DNA of 64,000 nucleotides from Psychrobacter immobilis (GCA_904846265.1 CAJHAA010000003.1:162412-226411); one strand, 5' to 3'. Positions 37,705 through 48,091 are shown, counted from the stretch's first letter. Program-made: numbers and translations. Notes: generated by a model not told the origin, from the sequence alone.

Positions 37705-37728
37705 AGATATCCTGAAATCAGGATATCT
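37705..37728 (-). promoter_or_regulatory. perfect hairpin in the narG-narH junction
   Basis: AGATATCCTG/CAGGATATCT with a 4-nt loop, centred in the 92-bp gap between the narG stop and the narH start. No T run follows on the transcribed strand, so it is more likely an mRNA stability or processing element than a terminator. Confidence 0.5.
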
Positions 37729-37748
37729 TTTCGATAGAAGAAATAGCT

Positions 37749-40700
37749 TTACCCTTCAATGCTGGTTGGTAATGGACGTGGCAATTCGTTATCGGGTTTG
37801 TCCTCGAGCCAATCGATTTTTGACATTTTACGAATCACGACAAACTCATCACGGTTACAACCAACGGTGCCATAATAGTTAAAGCCATAAGACTGCTGGG
37901 CATAGCTACCAATCATGTGGGTCGGCTTCAAAATCGTCCGAGTGACTGAGTTATGGATACCGCCGCGCGTGCCTGTTTGCTCAGAACCGGGAATATTGAC
38001 CAGTTTTTCTTGGGCGTGATACATCATGGTCATGCCTTCTTTGACCCGCTGGCTGACGATGGCACGAGCGGTGATAGCACCATTGGCATTGAACAGCTCA
38101 ATCCAATCGTTATCGACGATGCCAGCTTTTTGGGCATCGACTTCCGACATCCAAACACAAGGGCCGCCACGGCTTAGGGTTAGCATGAGCAAGTTTTCAG
38201 AGTAGGTACTGTGGATACCCCATTTTTGGTGCGGTGTTAAAAAGTTCAGTACAATCTCTTTATTACCATTTGGCTTAGCGTCTTTGAGCAGCTCAGTTGT
38301 CTTAGTATCAATCGGTGGACGATACTGCTGCATTTGCTCGCCAAACGCCTGCATCCAAGGATGGTCTTGATAAAACTGCTGACGACCAGTAATCGTGCGC
38401 CAAGGAATCAGCTCATGGACGTTGGTATAACCGGCGTTATAACTGACTTCATCTGACTCAATACCTGACCATGTTGGGCTTGAGATGATTTTGCGTGGTT
38501 GGGCGACGATGTCTTTAAAGCGGATTTTTTCATGTTCGCTAGATTTGGCAAGGTGGGTATGGTCGCGACCGGTGAACTCAGAGAGTGCAGCCCAACCTTT
38601 TACCGCCACATGACCATTGGTTTCAGGCGCGAGCATCAAAATCATCTCAGAAGCGTTAATCGCCGTATTAAGACGCGGTCTGCCTTCAGAGATACCCGTT
38701 TCAGTCACACGGTGGTTTAAATCGCCAAGCTGTTTGACCTCGGTTTTCATATCCCAATTCAGACCTTTTGAGCCATTGCCTAATTTTTCTAGGGCAGGGC
38801 CAAGCGAGGTGAATTTGGCATAAGTATTCGGATAGTCGCGCTCAATCACTTTAATCATCGGGCAGTTTTTACCCGGTACAGGTTTTTCGCCAGCGGTTTT
38901 CCAGTCAGTACCACCAAATGGCTGTGCAAGCTCGCCTGGGGTGTCATGTTGCATCGGCAAAGTAACGACGTCAGTCTCAACGCCTAAGTGACCTTTTGAT
39001 ACTTCAGAGAAGCTCTTGGCAATGCCTTTATAAATTTCCCAATCGGTTTTAGATTCCCACGCAGGGTCGGTCGCTGCGGTTAATGGGTGAATGAATGGAT
39101 GCATGTCCGAGGTATTCATGTCATCTTTTTCGTACCACGTCGCTGTTGGTAGCACGATGTCAGAATACAAGCAGGTAGATGACATACGGAAGTCTAGGGT
39201 GACAACCAAATCTAATTTACCAGTCGGGCCTTTTTCTACCCAATCAACTTCTTTTGGTTGTAGGTGACCCTCGGCATTTTCCTTATTGAGCAAGCCGTTT
39301 TTGGTGCCCAAGAAATAATGCAGCATATATTCATGGCCTTTACCTGATGAGCCCAATAGGTTTGAGCGCCAGATAAACATATTGCGCGGGAAGTTGTCAG
39401 GATTATCAGGGGCTTCACAAGCAAAGCGTAAGCTGCCATCTTGTAGAGAATCGACCACATACTCTTCTATATCTTTGCCACTTTCTTTGGCTTTGGCGGC
39501 GATGGTCAGTGGGTTACGATTGAGTTGCGGTGCTGAAGGCAACCAGCCTGCGCGTTCTGCTTGAATGTTGTAGTCAAGCATATGCTCAGGGAAAAACTTT
39601 TTATCAACGAGAGGCGAGAGGATTTCATGGGCAGAGATGGTCTCATGACGCCACTGTGAGCTATGATTGTAAAAGAAGCTCGTGCCATTCATATGACGCG
39701 GCGGACGATGCCAATCAAGGGCAAATGCCAATGGCAACCAGCCGGTTTGAGGGCGTAGTTTTTCTTGCCCAACATAATGCGCCCAGCCGCCGCCAGATTT
39801 ACCGATACAGCCGCATAGCATGAGCATGTTAATCACGCCGCGATAGTTCATATCGAGGTGATACCAGTGGTTCATACCTGCGCCGATGATAATCATCGAT
39901 TTACCATGAGTCTTATGGGCGTTTTCAGCGAATTCACGTGCGACTTGAATGACGCGCTCACGGCTCAGACCGGTGATGACTTCTTGCCAAGCAGGTGTGC
40001 CCGGTACGGTGGCATCGTTATAGTCGTCGGTGACATGCTCGCCGCCAACGCCATTATCAACACCAAGGTTGGCAACGGTTAAATCAAAGACGGTCGCCAC
40101 GATAGCGGTGCTGCCATCGGCCAAAGTAATGGTTTTACAAGGGACGGTTTTTTGCTGTATTGCTTCGCCTGGTACTGAGGTGAAATGCGGATGATCTACA
40201 TGACCAAAGTAATCAAAGCCGACTTTGCAGGTTTCATTGCTGTCTTTTAAAGTCAGCGTTAGGTCAATATCTGCGCCTGTGGTGCCATTTTTTTGTTCAA
40301 GATTCCATTTGCCTTTTTCGCCCCAACGGTAGCCGATAGAGCCAAGCGGAGAAACCAGCTCGCCATCACTGTTTAGACCGATGGTTTTCCATTCTGGGTT
40401 GTTTTCTTGACCTAAATTATCGATTAAGTCAGAAGCGCGTAGATAGCGACCCGCATGGCGTGCGCCTTCTTCACCTTCTAGCATCACTAGCACAGGTAAA
40501 TCGGTATAACGCTTGGCGTAATCTAAGAAATAGTCACTTGGCTGCTTAAGATAAAACTCTTTGATAATCACATGACAGAATGCCTGCGCGACAGCAGCAT
40601 CAGTACCCTGTTTTGGATTTAGCCATAAATCGGTTAGCTTAGAGACTTCCGCATAGTCAGGGGTAATTGAGACGGTCTTGGTGCCTTTATAACGAACTTC

Positions 40701-41507
40701 GGTAAAGAAATGCGCATCAGGGGTACGGGTTTGCGGAACGTTTGAACCCCACGCGATAATATAATCAGAGTTGTACCAATCGGCTGATTCTGGTACGTCA
40801 GTCTGCTCGCCCCAAACCATCGGCGAGGCTGGTGGCAGGTCACAATACCAGTCATAGAAGGATAAGCAAACACCGCCAATCAACGATAGATAACGACTAC
40901 CAGCGGCGTAACTGACCATCGACATCGCAGGAATCGGAGAGAAGCCAACGATACGATCAGGACCGAAAGTTTTGGCGGTATAGACATTACTAGCAGCGAT
41001 AATTTCATTAACTTCCGCCCACGTTGAGCGAATAAAACCGCCCAAACCGCGCTTGGATTTATACTGTTCTGCTTTGATAGGGTCTTGGACAATGCTGCCC
41101 CACGCATCGACAGGATCAGGATACTGCGCTTTAGCTTCACGCCATAATTTTAGAAGCGGCTTACGTACTTTAGGATATTTCACACGGTTCGCTGAATACA
41201 TGTACCAGCTATAACTTGCGCCACGAGGACAGCCACGCGGTTCGTGGTTTGGTAAGTCTGGACGGGTTTCAGGATAGTCAGTTTGCTGCGTCTCCCACGT
41301 GACCAAGCCATTTTTTACGTAAATTTTCCATGAGCAAGAGCCGGTACAGTTGACCCCATGCGTTGAACGCACGACTTTGTCATACTGCCAACGGCTACGA
41401 TACACATTTTCCCAGTCACGAGACTCATCACGCGTCTCACCATGCCCATCGGAGAATTCGCCCTTTTTACGTTTAAAAAAACGGAATTGGTCGAGTAAAT
41501 GGCTCAT
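37749..41507 (-). CDS. narG: respiratory nitrate reductase alpha subunit
   Basis: 1252 aa, full length. The FS0 cluster ligands His50, Cys54, Cys58 and Cys93 are in THGVNCTGSCSW and PRGCPRGASYSW, the pattern of membrane-bound NarG. Further family blocks include YIIAWGSNVPQTRTPDAHF and GMNHWYHLDMNYRGVINML. It holds the bis-MGD molybdenum site that reduces nitrate to nitrite in the cytoplasm. No Tat signal is evident in the first 30 residues. Start preceded by AGAGGA. Confidence 0.97.
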   Translation of the reverse strand: MSHLLDQFRFFKRKKGEFSDGHGETRDESRDWENVYRSRWQYDKVVRSTHGVNCTGSCSWKIYVKNGLVTWETQQTDYPETRPDLPNHEPRGCPRGASYSWYMYSANRVKYPKVRKPLLKLWREAKAQYPDPVDAWGSIVQDPIKAEQYKSKRGLGGFIRSTWAEVNEIIAASNVYTAKTFGPDRIVGFSPIPAMSMVSYAAGSRYLSLIGGVCLSFYDWYCDLPPASPMVWGEQTDVPESADWYNSDYIIAWGSNVPQTRTPDAHFFTEVRYKGTKTVSITPDYAEVSKLTDLWLNPKQGTDAAVAQAFCHVIIKEFYLKQPSDYFLDYAKRYTDLPVLVMLEGEEGARHAGRYLRASDLIDNLGQENNPEWKTIGLNSDGELVSPLGSIGYRWGEKGKWNLEQKNGTTGADIDLTLTLKDSNETCKVGFDYFGHVDHPHFTSVPGEAIQQKTVPCKTITLADGSTAIVATVFDLTVANLGVDNGVGGEHVTDDYNDATVPGTPAWQEVITGLSRERVIQVAREFAENAHKTHGKSMIIIGAGMNHWYHLDMNYRGVINMLMLCGCIGKSGGGWAHYVGQEKLRPQTGWLPLAFALDWHRPPRHMNGTSFFYNHSSQWRHETISAHEILSPLVDKKFFPEHMLDYNIQAERAGWLPSAPQLNRNPLTIAAKAKESGKDIEEYVVDSLQDGSLRFACEAPDNPDNFPRNMFIWRSNLLGSSGKGHEYMLHYFLGTKNGLLNKENAEGHLQPKEVDWVEKGPTGKLDLVVTLDFRMSSTCLYSDIVLPTATWYEKDDMNTSDMHPFIHPLTAATDPAWESKTDWEIYKGIAKSFSEVSKGHLGVETDVVTLPMQHDTPGELAQPFGGTDWKTAGEKPVPGKNCPMIKVIERDYPNTYAKFTSLGPALEKLGNGSKGLNWDMKTEVKQLGDLNHRVTETGISEGRPRLNTAINASEMILMLAPETNGHVAVKGWAALSEFTGRDHTHLAKSSEHEKIRFKDIVAQPRKIISSPTWSGIESDEVSYNAGYTNVHELIPWRTITGRQQFYQDHPWMQAFGEQMQQYRPPIDTKTTELLKDAKPNGNKEIVLNFLTPHQKWGIHSTYSENLLMLTLSRGGPCVWMSEVDAQKAGIVDNDWIELFNANGAITARAIVSQRVKEGMTMMYHAQEKLVNIPGSEQTGTRGGIHNSVTRTILKPTHMIGSYAQQSYGFNYYGTVGCNRDEFVVIRKMSKIDWLEDKPDNELPRPLPTSIEG

Positions 41508-41657
41508 TTCGCTATCCTCTGTATTATTGCCTATGGGGTATCTAAAGCTGAATGGCGTGGTAAAAACAACCCTTTGCCCAAGCTGTAAATGTTTTTCGAT
41601 GGTATTATTTTAAGTAAGCCATCGCCCTCTTACTATCCGCTAACATGAGCAGAGCAC

Positions 41658-41673
41658 TACCACCTTAGTAGTA
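41658..41673. promoter_or_regulatory. NarL/NarP-type 7-2-7 site upstream of narG
   Basis: TACCACC-TT-AGTAGTA, inverted heptamers with a 2-bp spacer, about 150 bp upstream of narG. Nearly the same sequence as the site at 31674 before moaA. Confidence 0.6.
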
Positions 41674-41759
41674 GCGGTAAATGATAAAATTTGCTTAAAA
41701 AATCATTAAGTATTTATGAGTTGGGCTTATTTATAAGCAAAACATGAATTGGTGAAAAT

Positions 41760-41793
41760 AAAAAAAGTGCTACTTACGCTGGCAAGTAGCACT
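41760..41793 (-). terminator. Rho-independent terminator after the NarK2-like gene
   Basis: AGTGCTACTT/AAGTAGCACT stem followed on the minus strand by a run of T. It separates the transporter gene from narG, so narG has its own promoter. Confidence 0.8.
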
Positions 41794-41855
41794 ATAAAGA
41801 GAGATGTTTTTAATTTAAAAATCTGTTTCCAAAGAATGATTTATACAAGGCTGCT

Positions 41856-43235
41856 TTAGCAAGGAATCTCAGCATTAGGGCGACTGTAATACCACCATGT
41901 CAACATAATACAGAGAACATAAAAAACAATTAAAGCGATAAAAGTACCATCAACACCCAGCCCTGAACCAAACATTTTTGGGACAAAGAATGCGCCATAG
42001 GCCGCTATCGCTGACGTGAAGCCAACCACTGCTGCTGACTCTTTACGTATCTCGACAAACAATTCCTCTGTACCTGCTTTTTGAGGTTCAAGGCGTTCAT
42101 GAAAGGTTCTGAAGATAACGGGAATCATGGTAAAGGTAGAGCCGTTACCGATACCCGTGGTGATAAACAGCACCATAAAGGAGATGAAGTATCCGACAAA
42201 GCTGCCCTCATGAGTCTCGCTAGGGAGGAAATACATCACCGCTACTACCGCCAATACCATCACGATATAGTTCCAAAAAGTCACTTTTGCGCCACTGGTT
42301 TTGTCAGATATCCAGCCACCTAAGGGGCGAAATAGCGCACCAACTAAAGGACCTAAGAAAGCAAATTTAAGCGCATCAATGGCGGGAAATGAGTTTTTAA
42401 TCAGCATCGGAAACGCGGCGGAAAAACCAATGAACGAGCCAAAGGTTGCCATATATAGGATACACATGATCCAGTTATGTTTGCGTTTAAAGATGACGGA
42501 TTGGTCTTTAAAGGAAGCTTTAGCAGTAGCAATATCGTTCATGCCAAACCATGCCAGTGCTGAAAATAGCAGAATAAAGGGTACCCAAATAAACCCTGCA
42601 TTTTGTAGATAGAACAGCTGACCGCTTGCAGAGACTTGTGGGTCGCCGCCTAAGCTACCAAAGGCTGCTACCAATATAATCATCGGTACAACGAACTGCA
42701 TGACTGACACGCCAAGGTTACCCAAACCCGCGTTTAGCCCAAGAGCAGTGCCCTGTTCTGCTTTTGGAAAGAAGAACGAGATATTGGACATGGAGGAGGC
42801 AAAGTTACCACCACCGAAGCCACAAAGTAGGGCAATGATGGCAAATATCATAAATGGCGTATCAGGGTTCTGAACCGCAAAGCCCATCCATAATGCTGGA
42901 ATTAACAGGGATAAGGTAGATATCGCTGTCCAACGTCGCCCACCAAAGATAGGCACCATAAAAGAATAAAAAATTCGCAGCGTTGCCCCTGATAGTCCGG
43001 GCAGCGCGGCGAGCCAAAACAACTGCCCATCATCAAAATCAAAACCAATCTCTGGCAGACGGACGATGACGGCACTCCATACCATCCATACTGCAAACGC
43101 CAATAGCAACGATGGAATGGATATCCATAAATTTCTACGAGCAACTTTTTTGCCGCCTCCTTCCCAAAATTCTTCTACTTCAGGTCGCCAGTCAGTGATG
43201 AGCTTACCACCTTTGAAGTTGTAATTATTGCCCAT
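41856..43235 (-). CDS. narK: NarK-type nitrate/nitrite transporter (second type)
   Basis: 459 aa from ATG 43235 (GAGG 7 nt upstream). Twelve membrane helices, major facilitator superfamily. The segment ARRNLWISIPSLLLAFAVWM and the conserved Gly-rich nitrate signature FGGGNFASSMSNISFFFP and LNAGLGNLGVSVMQ identify a NarK-type nitrate/nitrite porter. Conserved Arg in helix 2 (IVRLPEIG... ATLRIFYSF) would bind the anion. Probably the nitrate/nitrite antiporter of the pair found here. Confidence 0.93.
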   Translation of the reverse strand: MGNNYNFKGGKLITDWRPEVEEFWEGGGKKVARRNLWISIPSLLLAFAVWMVWSAVIVRLPEIGFDFDDGQLFWLAALPGLSGATLRIFYSFMVPIFGGRRWTAISTLSLLIPALWMGFAVQNPDTPFMIFAIIALLCGFGGGNFASSMSNISFFFPKAEQGTALGLNAGLGNLGVSVMQFVVPMIILVAAFGSLGGDPQVSASGQLFYLQNAGFIWVPFILLFSALAWFGMNDIATAKASFKDQSVIFKRKHNWIMCILYMATFGSFIGFSAAFPMLIKNSFPAIDALKFAFLGPLVGALFRPLGGWISDKTSGAKVTFWNYIVMVLAVVAVMYFLPSETHEGSFVGYFISFMVLFITTGIGNGSTFTMIPVIFRTFHERLEPQKAGTEELFVEIRKESAAVVGFTSAIAAYGAFFVPKMFGSGLGVDGTFIALIVFYVLCIMLTWWYYSRPNAEIPC

Positions 43236-43327
43236 GTTATTCCTCACTTAGTATCAGCTATGCCTAGTTATGTTCAGTATTTTTTATCATCAAATGGCTG
43301 TCTAAAATTAAAGTAAACCGTAGCGCT

Positions 43328-43479
43328 TACTCCTGTTAATATTGAAAGCAAAGAGCCGCCGTACAGGCTTATGAGCGCTATGAATCACTTGCTCTATCAA
43401 AAAATGATAACTCACGGTACTGTGTTATCCCGATGAAGAGTATTCATACATAGTGGTATACTGATGACTAAAAGGGGTA
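43328..43479. promoter_or_regulatory. cluster of NarL-type heptamers between narK and narX
   Basis: Single heptamers TACTCCT (43328-43334), AGTGGTA (43452-43458) and AGGGGTA (43473-43479), the last two in the opposite orientation. All fit TACYNMT or its complement. They fall in the 400-bp divergent region that should hold the promoters of both genes. Confidence 0.4.
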
Positions 43480-43636
43480 TATTGCGGGCAGGTTTATCAC
43501 TAAGGTTTTGCTTGTCGATGGACTGATAAGTGCGCTGTAGTATTTTTTATGCTGTGTGTTTTTTGCTTTTGCGACGTTCAATTTTAAGATCTCAAATCTT
43601 TTGTGCAGAAAGTGTTTGATGGGAGCACTATTAATC

Positions 43637-45670
43637 ATGTCTAATCTACGACGGCAGTCTTTGTTCCTTCATACTTGGATTGCTATTACGATCATCGCTA
43701 CTTTGTTTTTGATGTCAGCGATAGGCAGCGGTGCGCTCGCTTGGGTCGCAAAGTCTGATGCTGAGGCGATTAATACCGCAGGCTCGATACGCATGGCAAC
43801 GTATCGCATTAGCTTTCAGCTAGCGACTGACTTTGCGGATAACCATCCCTTTAGCTCAAGCCTAAATATCAAACAAGATGGCTTAGCTAGTGACAATGCG
43901 CCGCAGGTAGAAAAGCAAGACAGACTGGATTTCTCCAATAAAAGTGAGTCTGAAAAAATAGACATACTGGTTGAAGACATGGAGAGTCGTCTCAACAAAT
44001 TACAAGCGTATCAACTGACCAGTGCCAACAGAGATAAGGCGATCAGTGAGCAATGGAGCCAGATAAAATCACAATGGTTTCGTGATTTAAAACCAGCATT
44101 GTTGGCACAAGACAAGCAAGGCTTTTATAGTGATTCAACCAAGTATATTGACGATGTTAATCGTTTTGTTGGTGCGTTACAGGATAGAAATGAGCAGCGT
44201 CAGACATGGCAGCAAAACCTACAAATACTATCACTGATACTGAGCATGATTATTATGCTGATAGGCGTACGGAGATTACAGAACTCAGTGCTAATGCCTA
44301 TTCAACAACTCATTAAAGCCAATCGGGCGTTTAAAGAAGGCAAATATGATACGAGAGTGTCTATCAGCGGTTATAGAGAATTTGAAGCGCTTGGCAATTC
44401 TTTTAACGGTATGGCCAGTACTATTGAGAGGTATCAGCGCTCACTTGAGAGTGAGGTACAGACAAAGACTCAGCATCTGGTAAAAGCCAACCAAGCCTTA
44501 TCGTTGTTTTATGATTTCTCAAAGCAATTGACCAGTAGTCCTGTGAGCTTACATCGGCTTGATGAATTGATTACTGGCTTTGGGTGTATATTCCCATATT
44601 TAGATTTTACGCTGTGTATCCAAAGCAATATTCTAACCAATAAAAACTCTATAGCCCTGCACGATGATAGGATGAAGGAGCTATGTACCAAACTCACTTG
44701 TGATAGCTGCTCTATTAAAGAAGACGTTTATACCAAAACGTTTCCGATTATTCATCAAGATATAGAATTTGGTGAGCTAAAGGTCAGACCAAAATCTGTC
44801 TTAATGACTAATAAAGCTTATGCAGAAGATAAGAAAAAAAGCGAGGAAGATTCAACACGCATCAAAGTAGTAGAGGTGGATAGTAGTTACTTAATTGCTA
44901 AAAATAATGAATTGATCGTTGTGCTGACCAATCTCGTCAGCACCGCCTTATCGCTACGCAGACAAAGGCAGCAAGACCATCAGCTTATTTTACTTGAAGA
45001 GCGCTCGACCATTGCTAGGGAGTTGCATGATTCTTTAGCACAGTCATTGTCTTATCTAAAAATACAAGTCAGCGTGCTCGAAAAACATCTGCAACTGTCT
45101 GCTGATAAAGACAGTGGGCTGGTGGTGTTTGATGAGCAAAGTCAAATCAAGGTTGGGCAGCATATCAGTCAAATAAAAATGGGTCTGAACTCTGCTTATC
45201 ATGAGCTGCGAGACTTATTGACGACTTTTCGCTTGACGATTGATAGCGGCAATTTTGATGAAGCTTTATATGAGGCGGCTGATGAGTTTGCGGTAAAAGG
45301 GCAGTTTGACATAAAGGTCAACAATCAAATCCTATCTTTGAATCTAACGGCAACCGAACAAGTGCATCTCATTCAAATTATAAGGGAGGCGCTGTCGAAT
45401 ATCAGTCGCCATGCTCATGCTAACTGCGTCACTATCGATTTGGTTTATGATGATGAAAGTAATTATGTAGCGATGATGGTTAATGATGACGGCGTTGGCA
45501 TATCAGGGACTGTCAATCAGACCCAGCATCATGGTCTAATGATTATGAAAGAGCGTGCCTATAAATTAGGCGGTGATTTGATTATCTCTAATAATGTACC
45601 CGCAGGTACCAGCGTCATCGTCAGGTTTGTACCCAGTTTCTTTACGGATTATATGGCTGAGCAAAACTAA
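43637..45670 (+). CDS. narX: nitrate/nitrite sensor histidine kinase
   Basis: 677 aa from ATG 43637; ATG 43619 is an alternative. Two membrane helices flank a periplasmic domain that begins with the nitrate-binding P-box INTAGSIRMATYRIS. HAMP follows (PIQQLIKANRAFKEGKYDTR), then a central module with the Cys cluster LCTKLTCDSC seen in NarX/NarQ, and a HisKA_3 kinase with H box STIARELHDSLAQSLSYLK and DDGVGI. It phosphorylates NarL in response to nitrate. Confidence 0.92.
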   Translation: MSNLRRQSLFLHTWIAITIIATLFLMSAIGSGALAWVAKSDAEAINTAGSIRMATYRISFQLATDFADNHPFSSSLNIKQDGLASDNAPQVEKQDRLDFSNKSESEKIDILVEDMESRLNKLQAYQLTSANRDKAISEQWSQIKSQWFRDLKPALLAQDKQGFYSDSTKYIDDVNRFVGALQDRNEQRQTWQQNLQILSLILSMIIMLIGVRRLQNSVLMPIQQLIKANRAFKEGKYDTRVSISGYREFEALGNSFNGMASTIERYQRSLESEVQTKTQHLVKANQALSLFYDFSKQLTSSPVSLHRLDELITGFGCIFPYLDFTLCIQSNILTNKNSIALHDDRMKELCTKLTCDSCSIKEDVYTKTFPIIHQDIEFGELKVRPKSVLMTNKAYAEDKKKSEEDSTRIKVVEVDSSYLIAKNNELIVVLTNLVSTALSLRRQRQQDHQLILLEERSTIARELHDSLAQSLSYLKIQVSVLEKHLQLSADKDSGLVVFDEQSQIKVGQHISQIKMGLNSAYHELRDLLTTFRLTIDSGNFDEALYEAADEFAVKGQFDIKVNNQILSLNLTATEQVHLIQIIREALSNISRHAHANCVTIDLVYDDESNYVAMMVNDDGVGISGTVNQTQHHGLMIMKERAYKLGGDLIISNNVPAGTSVIVRFVPSFFTDYMAEQN

Positions 45671-45744
45671 GTGAATAGGCTTAGTAAACGCTCTTAACCA
45701 CTGCATTGTATTTTTTGTAGCATTTTTCAATTTGTGAGTATTTT

Positions 45745-46404
45745 ATGACTACTAAGGTTTATACGTCTGCTTCTCCTGCTCGGCTATTATTGGTCGATGA
45801 CCATCCTATGCTGCGCCGCGGTGTCGCAGAACTGCTCAGTCTCGAAAGTGATGTCACCGTCGTTGGTGAGGCGAATAACGGACAAGAAGCGTTGGATTTT
45901 TTGGCAAACAATCCGGTCGATCTGGTCATTCTAGATCATAAAATGCCAGTGTTGACTGGTATCGAGACCCTAAGAGAAATCAAGGCCAGAAATATTGACG
46001 TGGCTACCTTGCTATTTACAGTTTCTGACAGCGGAGAAGACGTGCAAGAAGCATTGAAATTAGGGGTGGACGGATATTTGCTAAAAGATATGGAGCCTGA
46101 GTTAATCATCGTCGATATTAGAAAAGTGTTGCGCGGTGAGCTGGTTATCAGTCCCAATTTGGCCTCAATCTTGGCGCAAACATTACGTACACCAAGCATT
46201 GAAGATATCGCTGGCAATCTCACCACTAGAGAGTTGCAAGTGATTCAAATGATTGCGGAAGGCTTAAGTAATAAAATGATCGCCAACAAACTGGATATCG
46301 CAGAATCCACAGTAAAAGTGCATGTTAAGCATATTTTGAACAAAACTGGACTACGCACACGGGTAGAGGCGGCAGTATGGACCGTGAATCATTTGTCAAA
46401 GTAG
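45745..46404 (+). CDS. narL: nitrate response regulator
   Basis: 219 aa. Receiver domain (LLLVDDHPMLRRG; phosphoacceptor in LVILDHKMPVLTG; Lys in YLLKDMEPE) and a LuxR-type helix-turn-helix (LTTRELQVIQMIAEGLSNKM, IAESTVKVHVKHIL). Encoded 74 bp after narX. The inverted heptamers found at three promoters in this window are the expected binding sites. Confidence 0.94.
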   Translation: MTTKVYTSASPARLLLVDDHPMLRRGVAELLSLESDVTVVGEANNGQEALDFLANNPVDLVILDHKMPVLTGIETLREIKARNIDVATLLFTVSDSGEDVQEALKLGVDGYLLKDMEPELIIVDIRKVLRGELVISPNLASILAQTLRTPSIEDIAGNLTTRELQVIQMIAEGLSNKMIANKLDIAESTVKVHVKHILNKTGLRTRVEAAVWTVNHLSK

Positions 46405-46439
46405 TCGTTTGTCAAAATGGTTATTTATCGGAGTGGCTT

Positions 46440-46494
46440 TTTTTGAAATATCTAATTTTTGAAAATATTACTTTTTGAAATCGTTACTTTTTAT
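46440..46494 (+). repeat. short degenerate tandem repeat after narL
   Basis: Three to four imperfect copies of a 16-17 bp unit beginning TTTTTGAAAT and ending in TAC or TAA. It lies in the gap between narL and the convergent narK1. Confidence 0.55.
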
Positions 46495-46557
46495 AAAAAA
46501 TCATGGGTCATCTGAATAACCCCTATGACATGTCTAGATAGTTCTCTATATCAGTCA

Positions 46558-46594
46558 AAAAGCCACCGAGTAGTGATGCTGGGTGGCTTTTTTA
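46558..46594. terminator. bidirectional terminator between narL and narK1
   Basis: AAAAAGCCACC / GGGTGGCTTTTTT hairpin with A run and T run on either side, placed between two convergent genes. Confidence 0.8.
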
Positions 46595-46612
46595 TTTTAT
46601 AAGGTAATCAAA

Positions 46613-48091
46613 TTAGCCTTCTTCAGCGGCAATTTGACGATCGACCGAGGACATTTTATATTCGTCACCAAAGGCATCTTCAGGCTCTTTTAACCAGAAG
46701 AAACAAAGTACCCAAGCGATAAATGCACCTATCGCAATGATAAAAAAGAACTGATTTGGTTCGACCAAGGTGAATATAAATAGGTAGAACACAGCGCCAA
46801 CGTTGCCATAAGCCCCCGCCATACCAGAAATTTGGCCCGTTAAGCGCCGTTTAATTGAGGGGATAATACCAAAAGTTGCACCTTCTGCCCCTTGCACAAA
46901 GACTGAGCATAGAATCGTAAAAACGACCGCGATAAACAATGGCCACTCTGCATTCAGCAATCCCATCAATCCAAAGCCGATACTGATACCAAACATGTAT
47001 ACCAACATCACCAAGCGACGATTGCCGACCTTGTCAGAGATATAGCCGCCAAGTGGTCGCGCCCATAAGTTAACAAAAGCAAAGGTCGATGCGACTAACC
47101 CTGCGACGGTAGGGTCGAGCTTCCACGTTGCGGCAAAGAACATCGGTAGCATAGAGACGACCGCCAGCTCTGCGCCAAAGTTAGCAAAGTAGGTGACATT
47201 TAGGGCAGCAACAGAGGTAAAGGGGTATTTGTCATCCTCAGGGATACCCGCTTTGAGCATGGGTACATTGACACTGATGGCTTTATAAATTTGATAAATA
47301 ACCACCACAGCGATGAGAGTATAAAACCCCCAAGCGCCTGTTTCGCTCAGGAATCCCATGTTTTTAGTGCGATAAACCAATACACCTAATACGCCATATA
47401 AAGGAATAATAAATAGGCAATATAATAATAGATCCCTCCAACTCGATACCTCTAAAGCACCCGCCTTACGTGCTTTTTTATGGGTATCTTGTGTAGGGCC
47501 ATCGGTGATTAAAAACCAATAAGCCACCCCATAAGCGGCCATCAGTAAGCCAGATAATGCAATTGCCCAGCGCCAACCGTCATCACCACCAAAGAACTGT
47601 AGCGCAACCGTGGGAATGGTAATCGCTGCGGCAGCTGAACCAAAATTACCCCAGCCTGCATAAAATCCTTCGGCAAAGCCAATGTCTTTTGGCTTAAACC
47701 AAAGGGCGGTCATGTGAATGCCAACGACGAACCCTGCGCCCACGATAGACATAAATAGGCGAGCGACGAACAGCTGCATCGCGGAATCACCAAACGCGAA
47801 GAACCATGTCGGTATCGCCATGACGACCATCAGTATGGAAAACACGCGACGCGGACCGAAGCGATCCAATGCCATGCCGACTACCACTCGCCCTGGAATG
47901 GTCAAAGCAACGTTGGCAATGAGAAATAATTTGATATGTTCAGAAGTTAAGTAGCTTTCGGCCTCTAGCATAGAAGTGGCTAGTGGCGCCATATTGAACC
48001 AGACATAAAAGGTCAGAAAAAAAGCAATCCACGTATAGTGAAGCGCTCTTATATCACGGCGTTCAACCTCAAGTAGCTCTTTTGCATGCAT
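46613..48091 (-). CDS. NarK1-type nitrate transporter (MFS)
   Basis: 492 aa, twelve membrane helices. Conserved elements: FNMAPLATSMLEAESYLTSE, the MFS motif DRFGPRRVFSIL, WGNFGSAAAAITIP and GAYGNVGAVFYL. Together these point to the NarK1/proton-nitrate symporter branch rather than the antiporter branch. With the NarK at 41856 it forms a two-type pair, as in several denitrifiers. Confidence 0.9.
   Translation of the reverse strand: MHAKELLEVERRDIRALHYTWIAFFLTFYVWFNMAPLATSMLEAESYLTSEHIKLFLIANVALTIPGRVVVGMALDRFGPRRVFSILMVVMAIPTWFFAFGDSAMQLFVARLFMSIVGAGFVVGIHMTALWFKPKDIGFAEGFYAGWGNFGSAAAAITIPTVALQFFGGDDGWRWAIALSGLLMAAYGVAYWFLITDGPTQDTHKKARKAGALEVSSWRDLLLYCLFIIPLYGVLGVLVYRTKNMGFLSETGAWGFYTLIAVVVIYQIYKAISVNVPMLKAGIPEDDKYPFTSVAALNVTYFANFGAELAVVSMLPMFFAATWKLDPTVAGLVASTFAFVNLWARPLGGYISDKVGNRRLVMLVYMFGISIGFGLMGLLNAEWPLFIAVVFTILCSVFVQGAEGATFGIIPSIKRRLTGQISGMAGAYGNVGAVFYLFIFTLVEPNQFFFIIAIGAFIAWVLCFFWLKEPEDAFGDEYKMSSVDRQIAAEEG

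Noticed and set aside
41692..41710. CTTAAA-N5-ATTAAG repeat upstream of narG as a PmrA-like site
   Set aside because: The region is very AT-rich, the match is weaker than those at eptA and dgkA, and no functional reason links it.
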